Source: Nitrosomonas sp.
GTDB lineage: Bacteria; Pseudomonadota; Gammaproteobacteria; Burkholderiales; Nitrosomonadaceae
Direction: 5' to 3'
Assembly (NCBI GenBank): GCA_016721865.1
Contig: JADKHF010000026.1
Span: 1 to 48,707, forward strand
DNA length: 48,707 nucleotides
Positions 28,949 through 37,394 of the stretch are shown here, piece after piece. Each line of letters begins with the position of its first letter. The first letter of the stretch is position 1. The notes below the pieces were generated by a model. That model was not told where the DNA came from, searched no databases, and was given only the letters and a program-made list of their open reading frames with translations. Made by a program: the position numbers and the translations under genes.

Positions 28949-29380
28949 TCAAACTTGTGCAACAAAACGATCCAACCGTGTTAATTCATGATAAAAATCG
29001 TTTCGAATTAGCTGAAACATTTGCGCTATTTTCCCCGGCGCATAATCATGTACGATGCGATTGCGAATATCTCGCATATCCAACCAAATGTCCAAAGACG
29101 AAATCGCACCCAGCTTTTCCATCTGATGCAGACCGTCTCTTAAGGTCTGGCTTTGCTCAGCCCTCATATAGTATTCATAAGTTCTAAAAAATTTGATCGC
29201 CAGTTCGACCGTGCGGATAAAACGATCACTTAAGGCATCATAAGGCTCCAGCTCATCCGCAGAGTAATTCCTTTCACTATCAAAATCCGTTGTTTTATTA
29301 ACGCTAGCACGTAATAGTTGATAAACCTTACTATAATTTTCCCGAGCAATTTCCAATTGCTTTTCTCTAACTGTCATCAT
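28949..29380 (-). CDS. HEPN-domain toxin of pair 3
   Basis: A 143-residue helical protein with RDIRNRIVHDYAPG at about 105-118, containing R-x4-H-x-Y. A central ELAIKFFRTYEYYM block and HQMEKLGAISSLDIWLDMRD resemble the other HEPN proteins here, but the N-terminus is its own. It overlaps the MNT gene by four bases. Predicted ribonuclease toxin by family; the target is unknown. Confidence 0.85.
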   Translation of the reverse strand: MMTVREKQLEIARENYSKVYQLLRASVNKTTDFDSERNYSADELEPYDALSDRFIRTVELAIKFFRTYEYYMRAEQSQTLRDGLHQMEKLGAISSLDIWLDMRDIRNRIVHDYAPGKIAQMFQLIRNDFYHELTRLDRFVAQV

Positions 29381-29673
29381 TTCAGCACCAACGGCTCTTT
29401 ATGAATGGATCGCACGAAAATGGATTGCTCTTTTGTCATCCGCTTTGGATTAATTACCAGCACGTCTATTTTTTCTTCGCATTGTTTAAAAAAATCTCGG
29501 GAGATTTTCTGCGTCAACTCAAATTCAGGCTGTTCTGAAAAAATGAGCAGGTCAATATCCCCCCCCCGCTTGGCATCATCCACTCTAGAACCAAACAGAA
29601 ATACTTGGTCACCTGTTTGCAGATGTTGCAATGCGGTTTTTAGTGCATTTCTTTGAACAGTATCTAAACGCAT
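29377..29673 (-). CDS. MNT nucleotidyltransferase antitoxin of pair 3
   Basis: A 98-residue protein with FLFGSRVDDAKRGGDIDLLI, the full GS...DxD motif, and KIDVLVINP. The start is MRLDTVQRNALK. It is intact and translationally coupled to the HEPN gene. Confidence 0.87.
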   Translation of the reverse strand: MRLDTVQRNALKTALQHLQTGDQVFLFGSRVDDAKRGGDIDLLIFSEQPEFELTQKISRDFFKQCEEKIDVLVINPKRMTKEQSIFVRSIHKEPLVLK

Positions 29674-29815
29674 GATTCAATTATTTTTCCAATAACCACT
29701 GCAAAATTTATATGGTAAAGGGACTTGATTTTACGCAAGTGGATTTTCAATTCTGCATGTTTTCTCATCAAAAAGTCTGAACGCAATGGTTTTGAAACCA
29801 CAATTGCCACATCTT

Positions 29816-30301
29816 TTATGCGGCTATCCAGCCTCTTGCTTCCAGATCCACCAATATACTGGTGGCATCCGCTGTTAGTGTGGATACATGCTCATGCCCC
29901 TTCTTGAGCGCTTCTGCCAGTTTATCCAGATCTTCCATGTATTCATGCACCATCTGATTACGCAAATCACGTAATGCCATCCATATCTCGGCAGAATTGA
30001 TGAGACCCAGTTTTTCTGCCCGATTCAAATTATCCACAGCAGGTCCGGTTGTTTCACCTACCGCGTTCAGATAATTGGGCAGTAGTTTATCTCCCACTGT
30101 ATCCTGCAGACGGTCAAAGCGGCTCACAAACACATCCACACGTTCAGCAAGGTCCACTTCCTTCTCCAGCCGTTCTGCCTTTTCACGAGTGAAAGGCGCA
30201 TCAAACAAGCGCTGATCTGTTAGTTGCAAATAATGCATTTCCTTACGCACCATCCTGGCCAGAAATGCAAGGCGGCGCTTTTTTTGAGGGGAAAAATTCA
30301 T
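29816..30301 (-). CDS. HEPN-domain toxin of pair 4
   Basis: A 161-residue protein with RFDRLQDTVGDKLLPNYL, LNRAEKLGLINSAEIW and RDLRNQMVHEYMED. The R-x4-H-x-Y motif is intact. It is most similar to the HEPN protein of pair 5 (33710-34237) along its whole length, suggesting duplication within the island. It overlaps the MNT gene by four bases. Confidence 0.87.
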   Translation of the reverse strand: MNFSPQKKRRLAFLARMVRKEMHYLQLTDQRLFDAPFTREKAERLEKEVDLAERVDVFVSRFDRLQDTVGDKLLPNYLNAVGETTGPAVDNLNRAEKLGLINSAEIWMALRDLRNQMVHEYMEDLDKLAEALKKGHEHVSTLTADATSILVDLEARGWIAA

Positions 30302-30597
30302 AGCATCACACCTTCTTCTTCCGCGATATCATGGATCGGAAAGCGCTCCAAATTAGGAGCGAGTAATATTACATCAACTTTCTGGCCACCTAACCCGTGA
30401 CTTATCCGCCCCGATATTCTTGCGCTCAACCAGGCCGGGTTTTCCACTGAATGCGGGATTTCTACGAGCAAATCAATATCCCCTCCGCGTGCATTGTCGT
30501 CTGTACGCGAACCAAACAAGCGCACTGTCGCATCTTTCCCCGCCAGTTCAGAAACAGCATGCTGGATGACATCGATTTGCAGTGAACTCAGTCGCAT
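30298..30597 (-). CDS. MNT nucleotidyltransferase antitoxin of pair 4
   Basis: A 99-residue protein with RLFGSRTDDNARGGDIDLLV, then QKVDVILLAPN and PIHDIAEEEGVML. All catalytic acidic residues are present. The start is MRLSSLQIDVIQHAV. Confidence 0.88.
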   Translation of the reverse strand: MRLSSLQIDVIQHAVSELAGKDATVRLFGSRTDDNARGGDIDLLVEIPHSVENPAWLSARISGRISHGLGGQKVDVILLAPNLERFPIHDIAEEEGVML

Positions 30598-30653
30598 GAG
30601 GGTTCAGGCTCTATATAAAATGAGGAGGAAGAACGGGAAGAACGGGGTCAGGT

Positions 30654-30881
30654 CCATAACCAAGAATTCTTATTCTTGCGTTGCGAACAATAGAACAATA
30701 GCACCAACCATCGTTCGTTGGGTGCAATTGATAGTACTCTCCGATTTCTCGTTAACTGAACGCACCTGTTTTGTAAGCGGCAATGAGCACCATTCTCCGG
30801 CCATTATGTTGCGCGGTGATCTCCTCGCGATGTTACGTGATAAAGCACGTTCGGAAATTCTAATCAGAGTGGTCTTGTCAT
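30654..30881 (-). repeat. RAYT-derived short element, copy 1
   Basis: On the - strand it reads like the first ~20 codons of a REP-associated tyrosine transposase (start at 30881, MTRPL then a stop, LEFPN.LYHVTSRGD) joined directly to the last ~30 codons. The left end carries a CAAGAAT/ATTCTTG hairpin. The catalytic middle is absent, so it cannot be an active gene. Confidence 0.8.
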
Positions 30882-30925
30882 AGTTCGCAGCATACAATTA
30901 ATTCTTCCTATAAACAGATACTACT

Positions 30926-31180
30926 CTATGCAGCAACCTCAATGCTCCACCCAGGAAAGACCAATATCGCAGGGTGACATCTCAGTGCTTTTGCTATTAC
31001 TTTTGCACGTTCTATCCCTAGATTGATTTTGTCATGCTCAATGGCAGAGATTGTCGATTGAGGAATACCGGTAAGTTCTGCTAATTCGTTCTGGCTTAAA
31101 CCCTGAAGCTCGCGAATAATTTTTACGGATTCACCTACGGTGACATCACACGTTTTTTTTGCCGGTTGATATTCATTCAT
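30926..31180 (-). CDS. XRE-family antitoxin, orphan duplicate
   Basis: An 84-residue protein starting MNEYQPAKKTCDVTVGESVK, with an XRE helix-turn-helix (LQGLSQNELAELTGIPQSTI, then SAIEHDKINLGIERAKVIAK). It differs from the toxin-linked copy at 31484 by T/A in the recognition-helix region and I/V near the end. It has lost direct linkage to a toxin gene; an RAYT-derived element lies upstream of it. It could still repress the higBA promoter or neutralise the toxin. A longer frame back to 31285 runs into the RAYT element and is not likely. Confidence 0.85.
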   Translation of the reverse strand: MNEYQPAKKTCDVTVGESVKIIRELQGLSQNELAELTGIPQSTISAIEHDKINLGIERAKVIAKALRCHPAILVFPGWSIEVAA

Positions 31181-31211
31181 TTTTTTCTCCGGAGGAAGAA
31201 CGGGGTCAGGT

Positions 31212-31439
31212 CCATAACCAAGAATTCTTATTCTTGCGTTGCGAACAATAGAACAATAGCACCAACCATCGTTCGTTGGGTGCAATTGATAGTACTCTCC
31301 GATTTCTCGTTAACTGTACGCACCTGTTTTGTAAGCGGCAATGAGCGCCATTCTCCGGCCATTATGTTGCGCGGTGATCTCCTCGCGATGTTACGTGATA
31401 AAGCACGTTCGGAAATTCTAATCAGAGTGGTCTTGTCAT
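31212..31439 (-). repeat. RAYT-derived short element, copy 2
   Basis: Identical in layout to copy 1, 558 bases away, as part of the tandem duplication. The start codon is at 31439. Confidence 0.8.
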
Positions 31440-31483
31440 AGTTCGCAGCATACAATTAATTCTTCCTATAAACAGATACTACT

Positions 31484-31738
31484 CTATGCAGCAACCTCAA
31501 TGCTCCACCCAGGAAAGACCAATACCGCAGGGTGACATCTCAGTGCTTTTGCTATTACTTTTGCACGTTCTATCCCTAGATTGATTTTGTCATGCTCAAT
31601 GGCAGAGATTGTCGATTGAGGAATACCGGCAAGTTCTGCTAATTCGTTCTGGCTTAAACCCTGAAGCTCGCGAATAATTTTTACGGATTCACCTACGGTG
31701 ACATCACACGTTTTTTTTGCCGGTTGATATTCATTCAT
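31484..31738 (-). CDS. XRE-family antitoxin of the HigB/RelE-like module
   Basis: An 84-residue HTH protein (LSQNELAELAGIPQSTISAI). Its ATG overlaps the end of the toxin gene (31735-31738), the toxin-first order typical of HigBA-type modules. It should bind the toxin and repress the shared promoter. The C-terminus ALRCHPAVLVFPGWSIEVAA is the part preserved in the fragment at 34861-34958. Confidence 0.88.
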   Translation of the reverse strand: MNEYQPAKKTCDVTVGESVKIIRELQGLSQNELAELAGIPQSTISAIEHDKINLGIERAKVIAKALRCHPAVLVFPGWSIEVAA

Positions 31739-32019
31739 TTTTTTCTCCGATAATCGTGGGGCGATACTTGCTCAACTTGCCCATAAACTTCATTAGCGAT
31801 GATTTTATAAATGACTCGATATTGCTGGTTTAACCGTGAAGATCGATAACCATCCCATTCGCCTTGTAACGCCTCATCAGAAAAACCTTCAATCAATGCT
31901 AACCCTTGTTGGCCAGAAATTATTACAATATCTTTCCACTTTTCATACTTCTTCAAAACTGTAATGGGGCATGATCTTAATTGGTTTTCAATTCTTTTAT
32001 GCTCGCAAACTTTCCACAT
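31735..32019 (-). CDS. RelE/HigB-like mRNA interferase toxin
   Basis: A 94-residue toxin-fold protein with WKDIVIISGQQGLALIEGF, LQGEWDGYRSSRLNQQYRVI and VEQVSPHDYRRKK. SSRLNQQYRV and the terminal HDYR are typical of ribosome-dependent RelE-superfamily endoribonucleases. It starts MWKVCEHKRIENQ at 32019. It is co-transcribed with the overlapping antitoxin. Confidence 0.88.
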   Translation of the reverse strand: MWKVCEHKRIENQLRSCPITVLKKYEKWKDIVIISGQQGLALIEGFSDEALQGEWDGYRSSRLNQQYRVIYKIIANEVYGQVEQVSPHDYRRKK

Positions 32020-32048
32020 ATCATAAATAGTATGTTAGTTTTCCGGAA

Positions 32049-32132
32049 GGTTCAAATTTTAACTGATATGTAAGGAAACATTTTTTGTGAGTAAAAAAGT
32101 ATTGTGACAAAATTTGGATTTTTAGAGGTGCC
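32049..32132. repeat. MITE-like family B, half element
   Basis: The right half of the 40863-41003 element is present (GATATGTAAGGAAACATTTT, later GGATTTTTAGAGGTGCC); the left half is missing. It lies between the HigB-like toxin gene and the broken ATPase. Confidence 0.65.
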
Positions 32133-32156
32133 ATAGAGTTTCCTTAATCGCCATCG

Positions 32157-33354
32157 TTATCCAGTAACCCGTATCATCGGACACCATTGCTCTGAAGCCA
32201 GACAAGAAGCGGGAACTGCTGTTACGCCTTCCGACATTGGCCAAGGTTCGCCTGCACCGTGACACATCACATACAAGTGATCCAACTTTAATGCTTCTGC
32301 TGAAGACCGCATTGATGCGGTAATTTGCGGTGATTTGGTCAATTTAATTTCAAAACCCAAGCGACGGCCATCCTTAAGAATCAGCAAATCCAACTCGGCC
32401 CCGGCATGCACACTCCAGAAAAATGCCTCACTCCTTTTTGCATCAGTGCGACGGATAACCTCGCGCAGGATAAATCCTTCCCACGAAGCACCACATTTTG
32501 GATGCGCCAGCAAAGCATCCTGATCATTGATACCCAGCAAGCTATGCAGCAAACCCGTATCCGCCACATAAACCTTAGGTGATTTTATTTCCCGCTTACC
32601 CACGTTCGCATGCCAAGGCATCAACCGGTAAGCCATGAACGTGCCCTCCAAGATATCCAGATAACGCGACACCGTTTTATCGCTTACTCCCAGTGACCGC
32701 GCCAACTCACTCCCATTCCAGGTTTGCCCGTGATAATGGGCCAGCATTGTCCAGAAACGGCGCAACGTTAACGCGGGGAGATTGATGCCCAGTTGCGGCA
32801 AATCGCGCTCAAGATACGTGCGGATAAACGCATCACGCCACTCATGACTAAGCTGCAAAGTATCCGCCAATAAGGCACGCGGGAAAACCACCACGCAGCC
32901 AACGCGTATCCAGCCAGTCAAAATAAGAAACTCCTTGTGCAATTTCATGCAGCGCCAGCCCATCCAACTCGTGAAAAACCACCCTCCCAGCCAAACTCTC
33001 GGCAGCGTGTTTAAGCAACTCGGGAGCCGCGCTCCCCAGAATCAAGAATCGCGCAGGCGCATTGGGCCGGTCAGCCAATACCCTCAGCAATGAAAAAATA
33101 TCCGGACGTAGCTGAATCTCGTCCAGCACCACCAACCCTTTAAGCTCACGCAAGACAAAAGCAGGATCAGAAAGTCGCGCCTGATCATCAGGATCTTCCA
33201 AATCGAAATGCCGCTTGGGCCCATCCCAATCTTCTTCTAATTGACGGGCAAGCGTTGTTTTGCCTACCTGCCGGGCTCCCAGAACGGCGACCACGGGGAA
33301 GTTTGCAAGCTGCCGCTTAAGCAACTCAAGATGATGAGCTCGTAGAATCATCAA
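32157..33354 (-). pseudogene. AAA_14/DUF4143-type ATPase, one frameshift
   Basis: The N-terminal part (33354 to 32848) has Walker A GARQVGKTTLA and Walker B LKGLVVLDEIQ, then RFLILGSAAPELL. One base is missing near 32880 in a CCC/GCG context. In the next frame it continues FPRALLADTLQLSHEWRDAF, a winged-helix region (SLGVSDKTVSRYLDIL) and an endonuclease-like end (GAELDLLILKDGRRLGFEIK). Repaired length is about 398 residues. Such ATPases are common in accessory regions and their function is poorly known. Confidence 0.85.
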
Positions 33355-33428
33355 CGTACTATATATGAAAATTCGGAATTACACTCCGATATTTCATAAT
33401 CGTAAAAGCAAATCGTAAAAGGGACAGG

Positions 33429-33648
33429 TCTATAATTGAGAATTTTTATTCTTGCGAAGAGTAAGAGTAACCCGACCATCGTTCGTTGAATGCAATTGAT
33501 AGTACTCTTCGATTTCTCGTTGGCTGTAGCCACCTGTTTTATAGACGGCAATGATCGCCATTCTCCGGCCTTTATGTTGCGCTGCATTTTCACGCAATTT
33601 TACCTGATAAAGCGCATTCGGAAATTCCAATCGGAGTGGTCCTGTCAT
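33429..33648 (-). repeat. RAYT-derived short element, copy 3
   Basis: Here an open frame runs through the whole deletion product: MTGPLRLEFPNALYQVKLRE, then RRMAIIAVYKTGGYSQREIE and EYYQLHSTNDG, ending after RKNKNSQL (72 residues). It shows directly that the start and end of a RAYT gene have been fused. Confidence 0.82.
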
Positions 33649-33709
33649 AGTTCGCAGCAGACAATCAATACCCTTGGTTCGCTACCTGCCCCCTTTCTCC
33701 CGCCAATTT

Positions 33710-34237
33710 TCATTTTATTTCTAATTTGCTATTCAAAATTCGTGGCCATGCGGCAGATTCAACACGCGATTGTGCAAATTGGTTGATTGCATTGTAAGTG
33801 GCAATCAACAATGCCACTTCGGCGTGCGCCTGATTCAATGCCAAGGCAAATTCCTCCGCATCCTGCATGTATTCATGTATCAGTTTATTACGCAAATTAC
33901 GTACATCTAACCAGTGTATGACGGAGGCCAATAATCCCAGCTTTTCAGCCTTATTTAGATTATCGAGTGCACTGCCCGGCTTTTCAGCCAGTAACCGCAA
34001 TAATGAAGGCAGCAGCTTGTCGCCCAGCGTATCCTGCATGCGCCCAAATCTTGAAACAAAGGCGTCCAACCGTTCAGACAAATCATCATCATACTCAAGC
34101 TGCCGCACCCAATTCGCATCTATTGTTGAAGTGAATAGCCGCACGTCAGTTTTTAGCAATAACTCGCCTTCACGCCGAACAATTTCCAGCAATGAAACGA
34201 ATCTTTTTTTCTCAAGCAGCATCATCTCTCCGCTCAT
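33710..34237 (-). CDS. HEPN-domain toxin of pair 5
   Basis: A 175-residue protein with RFGRMQDTLGDKLLPSLL, LNKAEKLGLLASVIHWLDVR and NLRNKLIHEYMQD, with an intact R-x4-H-x-Y. It is the closest relative of the pair 4 HEPN. The start MSGEMMLLEKKRF overlaps the MNT stop by four bases. Confidence 0.87.
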   Translation of the reverse strand: MSGEMMLLEKKRFVSLLEIVRREGELLLKTDVRLFTSTIDANWVRQLEYDDDLSERLDAFVSRFGRMQDTLGDKLLPSLLRLLAEKPGSALDNLNKAEKLGLLASVIHWLDVRNLRNKLIHEYMQDAEEFALALNQAHAEVALLIATYNAINQFAQSRVESAAWPRILNSKLEIK

Positions 34238-34560
34238 AACTTTACCCCTGTTTGGCGCGCTATTTCATGTATCGGCTGCAGTGCCGTCGTTGCGTCGATG
34301 AGAATCAAATCGATTTTTTGGTCACCTAACCGCATCTGAAGCTCACTGGTTAAGCGACACGCACTGACAACTCGGTTAGGCAAACTTTTTTTAGTCTCCA
34401 CCAGCAAATCAATGTCCCCGCCTTTTGCATCCCCCCGAGCCCTTGAGCCAAATAAATAAATGCTCGCATCATCACCCAGCAATGCTTTAACTGATTCTTG
34501 AATGGCTGCAATTTCCACTGCTGATAATCTTACTGCGTGTTTTACATCGCTGATATTCAT
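34234..34560 (-). CDS. MNT nucleotidyltransferase antitoxin of pair 5
   Basis: A 108-residue protein with YLFGSRARGDAKGGDIDLLV, QKIDLILIDA and PIHEIARQTGVKL. The full metal-binding set is present. The start MNISDVKHAVRLSAVEIAAI gives a slightly longer N-terminus than pairs 3 and 4. Confidence 0.88.
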   Translation of the reverse strand: MNISDVKHAVRLSAVEIAAIQESVKALLGDDASIYLFGSRARGDAKGGDIDLLVETKKSLPNRVVSACRLTSELQMRLGDQKIDLILIDATTALQPIHEIARQTGVKL

Positions 34561-34597
34561 CGTTTCAGCCTCGACAGTTCATAGTAAAAATGGGGGT

Positions 34598-34816
34598 CCA
34601 TAACAAAGAATTCTTATTCTTGCGAAGAGAAAGAATAATTCAACCATCGTTCATTGAGTGCAATTGATAGCACTCTCAGATTTCTTGCTGGCTGTGTGCA
34701 CCTGTTTTATAGACGGCAATGATCGCCATTCTTCGGCCTTTATGTTGCGCTGCATTTTCACGCAATTTTACGTGATAAAGTGCATTCGGAAATTCCAATC
34801 GGAGTGGTCTTGTCAT
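34598..34816 (-). repeat. RAYT-derived short element, copy 4
   Basis: It contains MTRPLRLEFPNALYHVKLRE fused to RRMAIIAVYKTGAHSQQEI. It is followed by an antitoxin-gene fragment at 34861, the same order as in the 558-bp duplication. Confidence 0.82.
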
Positions 34817-34860
34817 AGTTCGCAGAATACAATCAATTCTTCCTACAAACAAATACTTCA

Positions 34861-34958
34861 CTATGCAGCAACCTCAATGCTCCAACCAGGAAAAACCAAT
34901 ACCGCAGGGTGACATCTCGGTGCTTTTGCTATTACTTTTGCACGTTCGATTCCTAGGG
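34861..34958 (-). pseudogene. 3' fragment of the XRE antitoxin gene (third copy)
   Basis: The - strand reads LGIERAKVIAKAPRCHPAVL then VFPGWSIEVAA and a stop, the last 31 residues of the antitoxins at 30926 and 31484 with one L-to-P change. The helix-turn-helix is missing. It sits beside an RAYT-derived element exactly as the full copies do. Confidence 0.88.
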
Positions 34959-35095
34959 AAGCTCTGAACAAGTGTCATTTCGAGCAAGAGCGCGAAATCT
35001 ATTGCATTGATTATTTGAAGATTCCTCACTGCGTTCGGAATGACATAGGGGAGTTATTCAGAGCCCGGTCGGCACATCCTACCGGGCTTCCGCGA
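34959..35095. repeat. GTCATTTCGAG-type repeat with REP-like sequence
   Basis: GTGTCATTTCGAGCAAGAGC and TTCGGAATGACA form a long imperfect palindrome, followed by a REP-like GGTCGGCACATCCTACCGGG. Related sequences occur at 41181-41335 and beside both RAYT genes. From 35096 to 35289 I see nothing else. Confidence 0.6.
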
Positions 35096-35289
35096 TTATG
35101 CCTCAGAGCATCCACAGGTAAAATTAAAAATTCAATCGCGGAATTTGGGTATTACGTCATACGACGGCACGTGCAGAGCGCTGCGATTCCTTCCTGCTTT
35201 CTGCCTTTCTGCCCTATCTGAGCGAATAGTTCTTGAACCCGTATTCTCAATCCACTACCATGCCAATGAGTTTCGATAAGGAGAAGGGC

Positions 35290-35520
35290 ATGGAACAACT
35301 GAACCGTATCACCCAGCAACCTGATGTAATGGGCGGCAAAGCATGTATTCGTGGCATGCGTGTCACAGTTGGCATGATCGTGGGACAAATCGGCGCAGGA
35401 CACAGTGTTGATGAAATCCTCGTTGACTATCCCTACCTTGAGCGCGAAGACATTATGCAGGCGCTCCGTTATGCTGCATGGCGAACTGAGGAACGTGAGG
35501 TGATATTAACTTCCACATGA
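35290..35520 (+). CDS. DUF433 antitoxin (VapB45-like)
   Basis: From the ATG at 35290, preceded by AAGGAGAA, the 76-residue protein reads MEQLNRITQQPDVMGGKACI, then RGMRVTVGMIVGQIGAGHSV and DEILVDYPYLEREDIMQALR. This is a DUF433 helix-turn-helix-like domain. A longer frame from 35233 lacks a ribosome site. It overlaps the next gene by four bases (ATGA), typical of an antitoxin-toxin pair. Confidence 0.88.
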   Translation: MEQLNRITQQPDVMGGKACIRGMRVTVGMIVGQIGAGHSVDEILVDYPYLEREDIMQALRYAAWRTEEREVILTST

Positions 35521-35903
35521 AATTACTTGTCGATATGAACTTGTCCCCGCGCTGGATCGGTTTGTTAGTCGATAATGGCATTGAGGCAGCGCACTGGTCA
35601 ACGTTGGGCGCGAACAATGCACCGGACAATGAAATTATGACCTACGCCAGCGCGAATGGCTATGTTGTCCTGACACATGATCTGGATTTCAGCGCTATCC
35701 TTGCCGCAACGCATGGCGAGAAGCCTAGCGTTGTTCAAATCCGGGCGGATGATGTCAGCCCGGACATTATCGGATTACAGGTTATCACCGCCTTGCGGCA
35801 AATGGCCTCCGAACTGGCAGATGGCGCATTGCTTACCATTGATCCTAATCGTACCAGGATGCGGCTACTGCCACTACAACTCAGATCAATAGATGAAACG
35901 TAA
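35517..35903 (+). CDS. DUF5615 PIN-like toxin (VapC45-like)
   Basis: A 128-residue PIN-like protein: MKLLVDMNLSPRWIGLLVDN has the first acidic residue, APDNEIMTYA the second, and LTHDLDFSAIL the third cluster. DUF433/DUF5615 pairs are known or predicted type II toxin-antitoxin modules acting as ribonucleases. This pair and VapBC are the only intact + strand modules in the island. Confidence 0.86.
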   Translation: MKLLVDMNLSPRWIGLLVDNGIEAAHWSTLGANNAPDNEIMTYASANGYVVLTHDLDFSAILAATHGEKPSVVQIRADDVSPDIIGLQVITALRQMASELADGALLTIDPNRTRMRLLPLQLRSIDET

Positions 35904-35995
35904 CATCACAAAATCTGGCTCTTATCTGGGCGAAAATGACATAGTACGTTTTGAGGATATTTATGGTCTGCAAAAGAACTGAATGAAAGATATCC

Positions 35996-36031
35996 TGCAA
36001 TATCACGCTTACCGGGAAGCGTGATATTGCA
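35996..36031. terminator. 15-bp perfect hairpin between convergent genes
   Basis: TGCAATATCACGCTT and its exact complement enclose ACCGGG. It lies between the DUF5615 gene and the convergent fcl remnant. It could terminate transcription from both sides; no strong U-run follows. Confidence 0.6.
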
Positions 36032-36034
36032 AAC

Positions 36035-37012
36035 CTATACTGACCGCACTACAGATTTCTGATACCAGCGATACGTATCTTTCAGTCCTTCATTAAGATT
36101 AATCTTCGCGCTCCAACCCATATTTTTCAATCGCGTCACATCCATGAGCTTCCGGGGTGTACCATCAGGCTTGGTCGCATCAAATACAATTCTTCCTGAA
36201 AAACCGGTTATTTGTGCGATTGATTCGGCAAGCTCAGCAATTGTCACTTCCTGTCCTGTACCCACGTTGATCTGCGATAGCATCGGCAATGTGTTTGCTT
36301 GGTATCTATCCTGCGGCAAATCCAACACAAATAGCGATGCTTCCGCCATATCGTCCACATGCAGAAATTCGCGATATGGCCTGCCACTCCCCCAAATGAC
36401 AACTTCTGGCGCATTTGAAATCACAGCTTCATGGAAACGCCGTATCAGAGCTGGCACCACGTGACTGTTTTCAGGATGAAAATTATCTCCCGGCCCATAC
36501 AGATTAGTCGGCATAACGCTACGGTAATCCACGCCATGCGATGCTCCATACTGCCGGTTATAGCTCTCGCACAGTTTGATTCCGGCAATCTTCGCGATCG
36601 CATAAGGTTCGTTGGTCGGTTCCAGCGTTCCTGTCAGCAAAGTATCTTCACGCATCGGTTGCGGCGCAAATTTAGATAAATGCATGAACTTCCCAGAAAT
36701 AAAAAGCGCTTCACACCCGCCATCCAGGCTTGGTGTAGTACATTGCATTCCATCATCATGTTCTGGTAAATAAACTCCGCCGGATAAGTATTATTGGCGT
36801 ATATTCCCCCACCTTTGCTGCCGCCAGTATCGCTACATCAGGCTGCGCATCCGAAAAAAATTCCGCACAGATGCCTGATCGGTTAAATCCAGCTCAGCGT
36901 GTGTACGAGTAACCAGCTCAATGGTTTCACCGCTCTCCTGCCGTGCCTTTAACCGGCGAACAATAGCGGATCCCACCATGCCATTGTGTCCAGCCACATA
37001 AATCCTTGTCAT
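36035..37012 (-). pseudogene. fcl: GDP-L-fucose synthase, several frameshifts
   Basis: The start at 37012 reads MTRIYVAGHNGMVGSAIVRR, the NADP loop. After slips near 36830 and 36700 the frame settles at KFAPQPMREDTLLTGTLEPT. The catalytic tyrosine and lysine are present in YAIAKIAGIKLCESYN. DYRSVMPTNLYGPGDNFHPE and GRPYREFLHVDDMAEASLFV follow, ending WYQKSVVRSV. An intact enzyme turns GDP-4-keto-6-deoxymannose into GDP-fucose for surface polysaccharide. The partner gmd is not in the window. It marks the left edge of the eroded sugar locus. Confidence 0.85.
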
Positions 37013-37037
37013 TACTCAACCTCTAAAAAAATTTAAA

Positions 37038-37176
37038 GGGTACCTTTGAAAAACCATATTTCATCATAATATTGCGTTACTCAAAAAATATTCTTATACA
37101 TATCAGTTGTATGCTGCGGCAATATTTTTTGTTCTTGCCTTAACTTATTTAAAAATCCGAATTTTCAGAGGTATCC
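37038..37176. repeat. MITE-like family B, diverged copy
   Basis: It begins GGGTACCTTTGAAAA and ends TTTTCAGAGGTATCC, inverted terminal repeats. The interior (GTTACTCAAAAAATATTCTT) resembles the copy at 11108-11247. It abuts the family A element at 37180. Confidence 0.65.
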
Positions 37177-37179
37177 TAA

Positions 37180-37319
37180 CAGGCCGTTGAAAAACGTTTT
37201 CGAGGCAGCCGATGCAAGGCAAAAACAGGCGAAAAAGCGCAGTTTATGCTTAATAAATGAGCATTTTGAGCCTGTTTTTAACACCGCAGCGGCAACGCAG
37301 ATAGTTTTTCAATGGCCTG
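37180..37319. repeat. MITE-like element, family A, copy 2 (140 bp, inverted)
   Basis: The reverse complement of the element at 28793-28932 with about three differences. The ends are CAGGCCGTTGAAAAAC and GTTTTTCAATGGCCTG, flanked by TAA and TTA. Confidence 0.88.
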
Positions 37320-37394
37320 TTAAAGATACAGAAATCTGGAATCACATTTGGTTATGCCATTATTTTTATTTGCCACAAAGTAAAATAGCCGCTC

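Larger units (their letters stand above)
30636..31749. repeat. 558-bp tandem direct duplication (RAYT element + XRE antitoxin gene)
   Basis: Units 30636-31191 and 31194-31749 match almost base for base, with a constant offset of 558. Each holds one RAYT-derived element followed by one antitoxin gene. Only the second unit touches the toxin gene at 31735. The few differences include one T/A change in the RAYT part and two amino-acid changes in the antitoxin, so the duplication is recent. Confidence 0.95.

Noticed and set aside
31228..31455. 75-residue frame MYAANYDKTTLIRISERALS, present in several copies, as a conserved small protein
   Set aside because: It is a shifted reading of the RAYT-derived element; homology to RAYT lies in the MTRPLRLEF frame.
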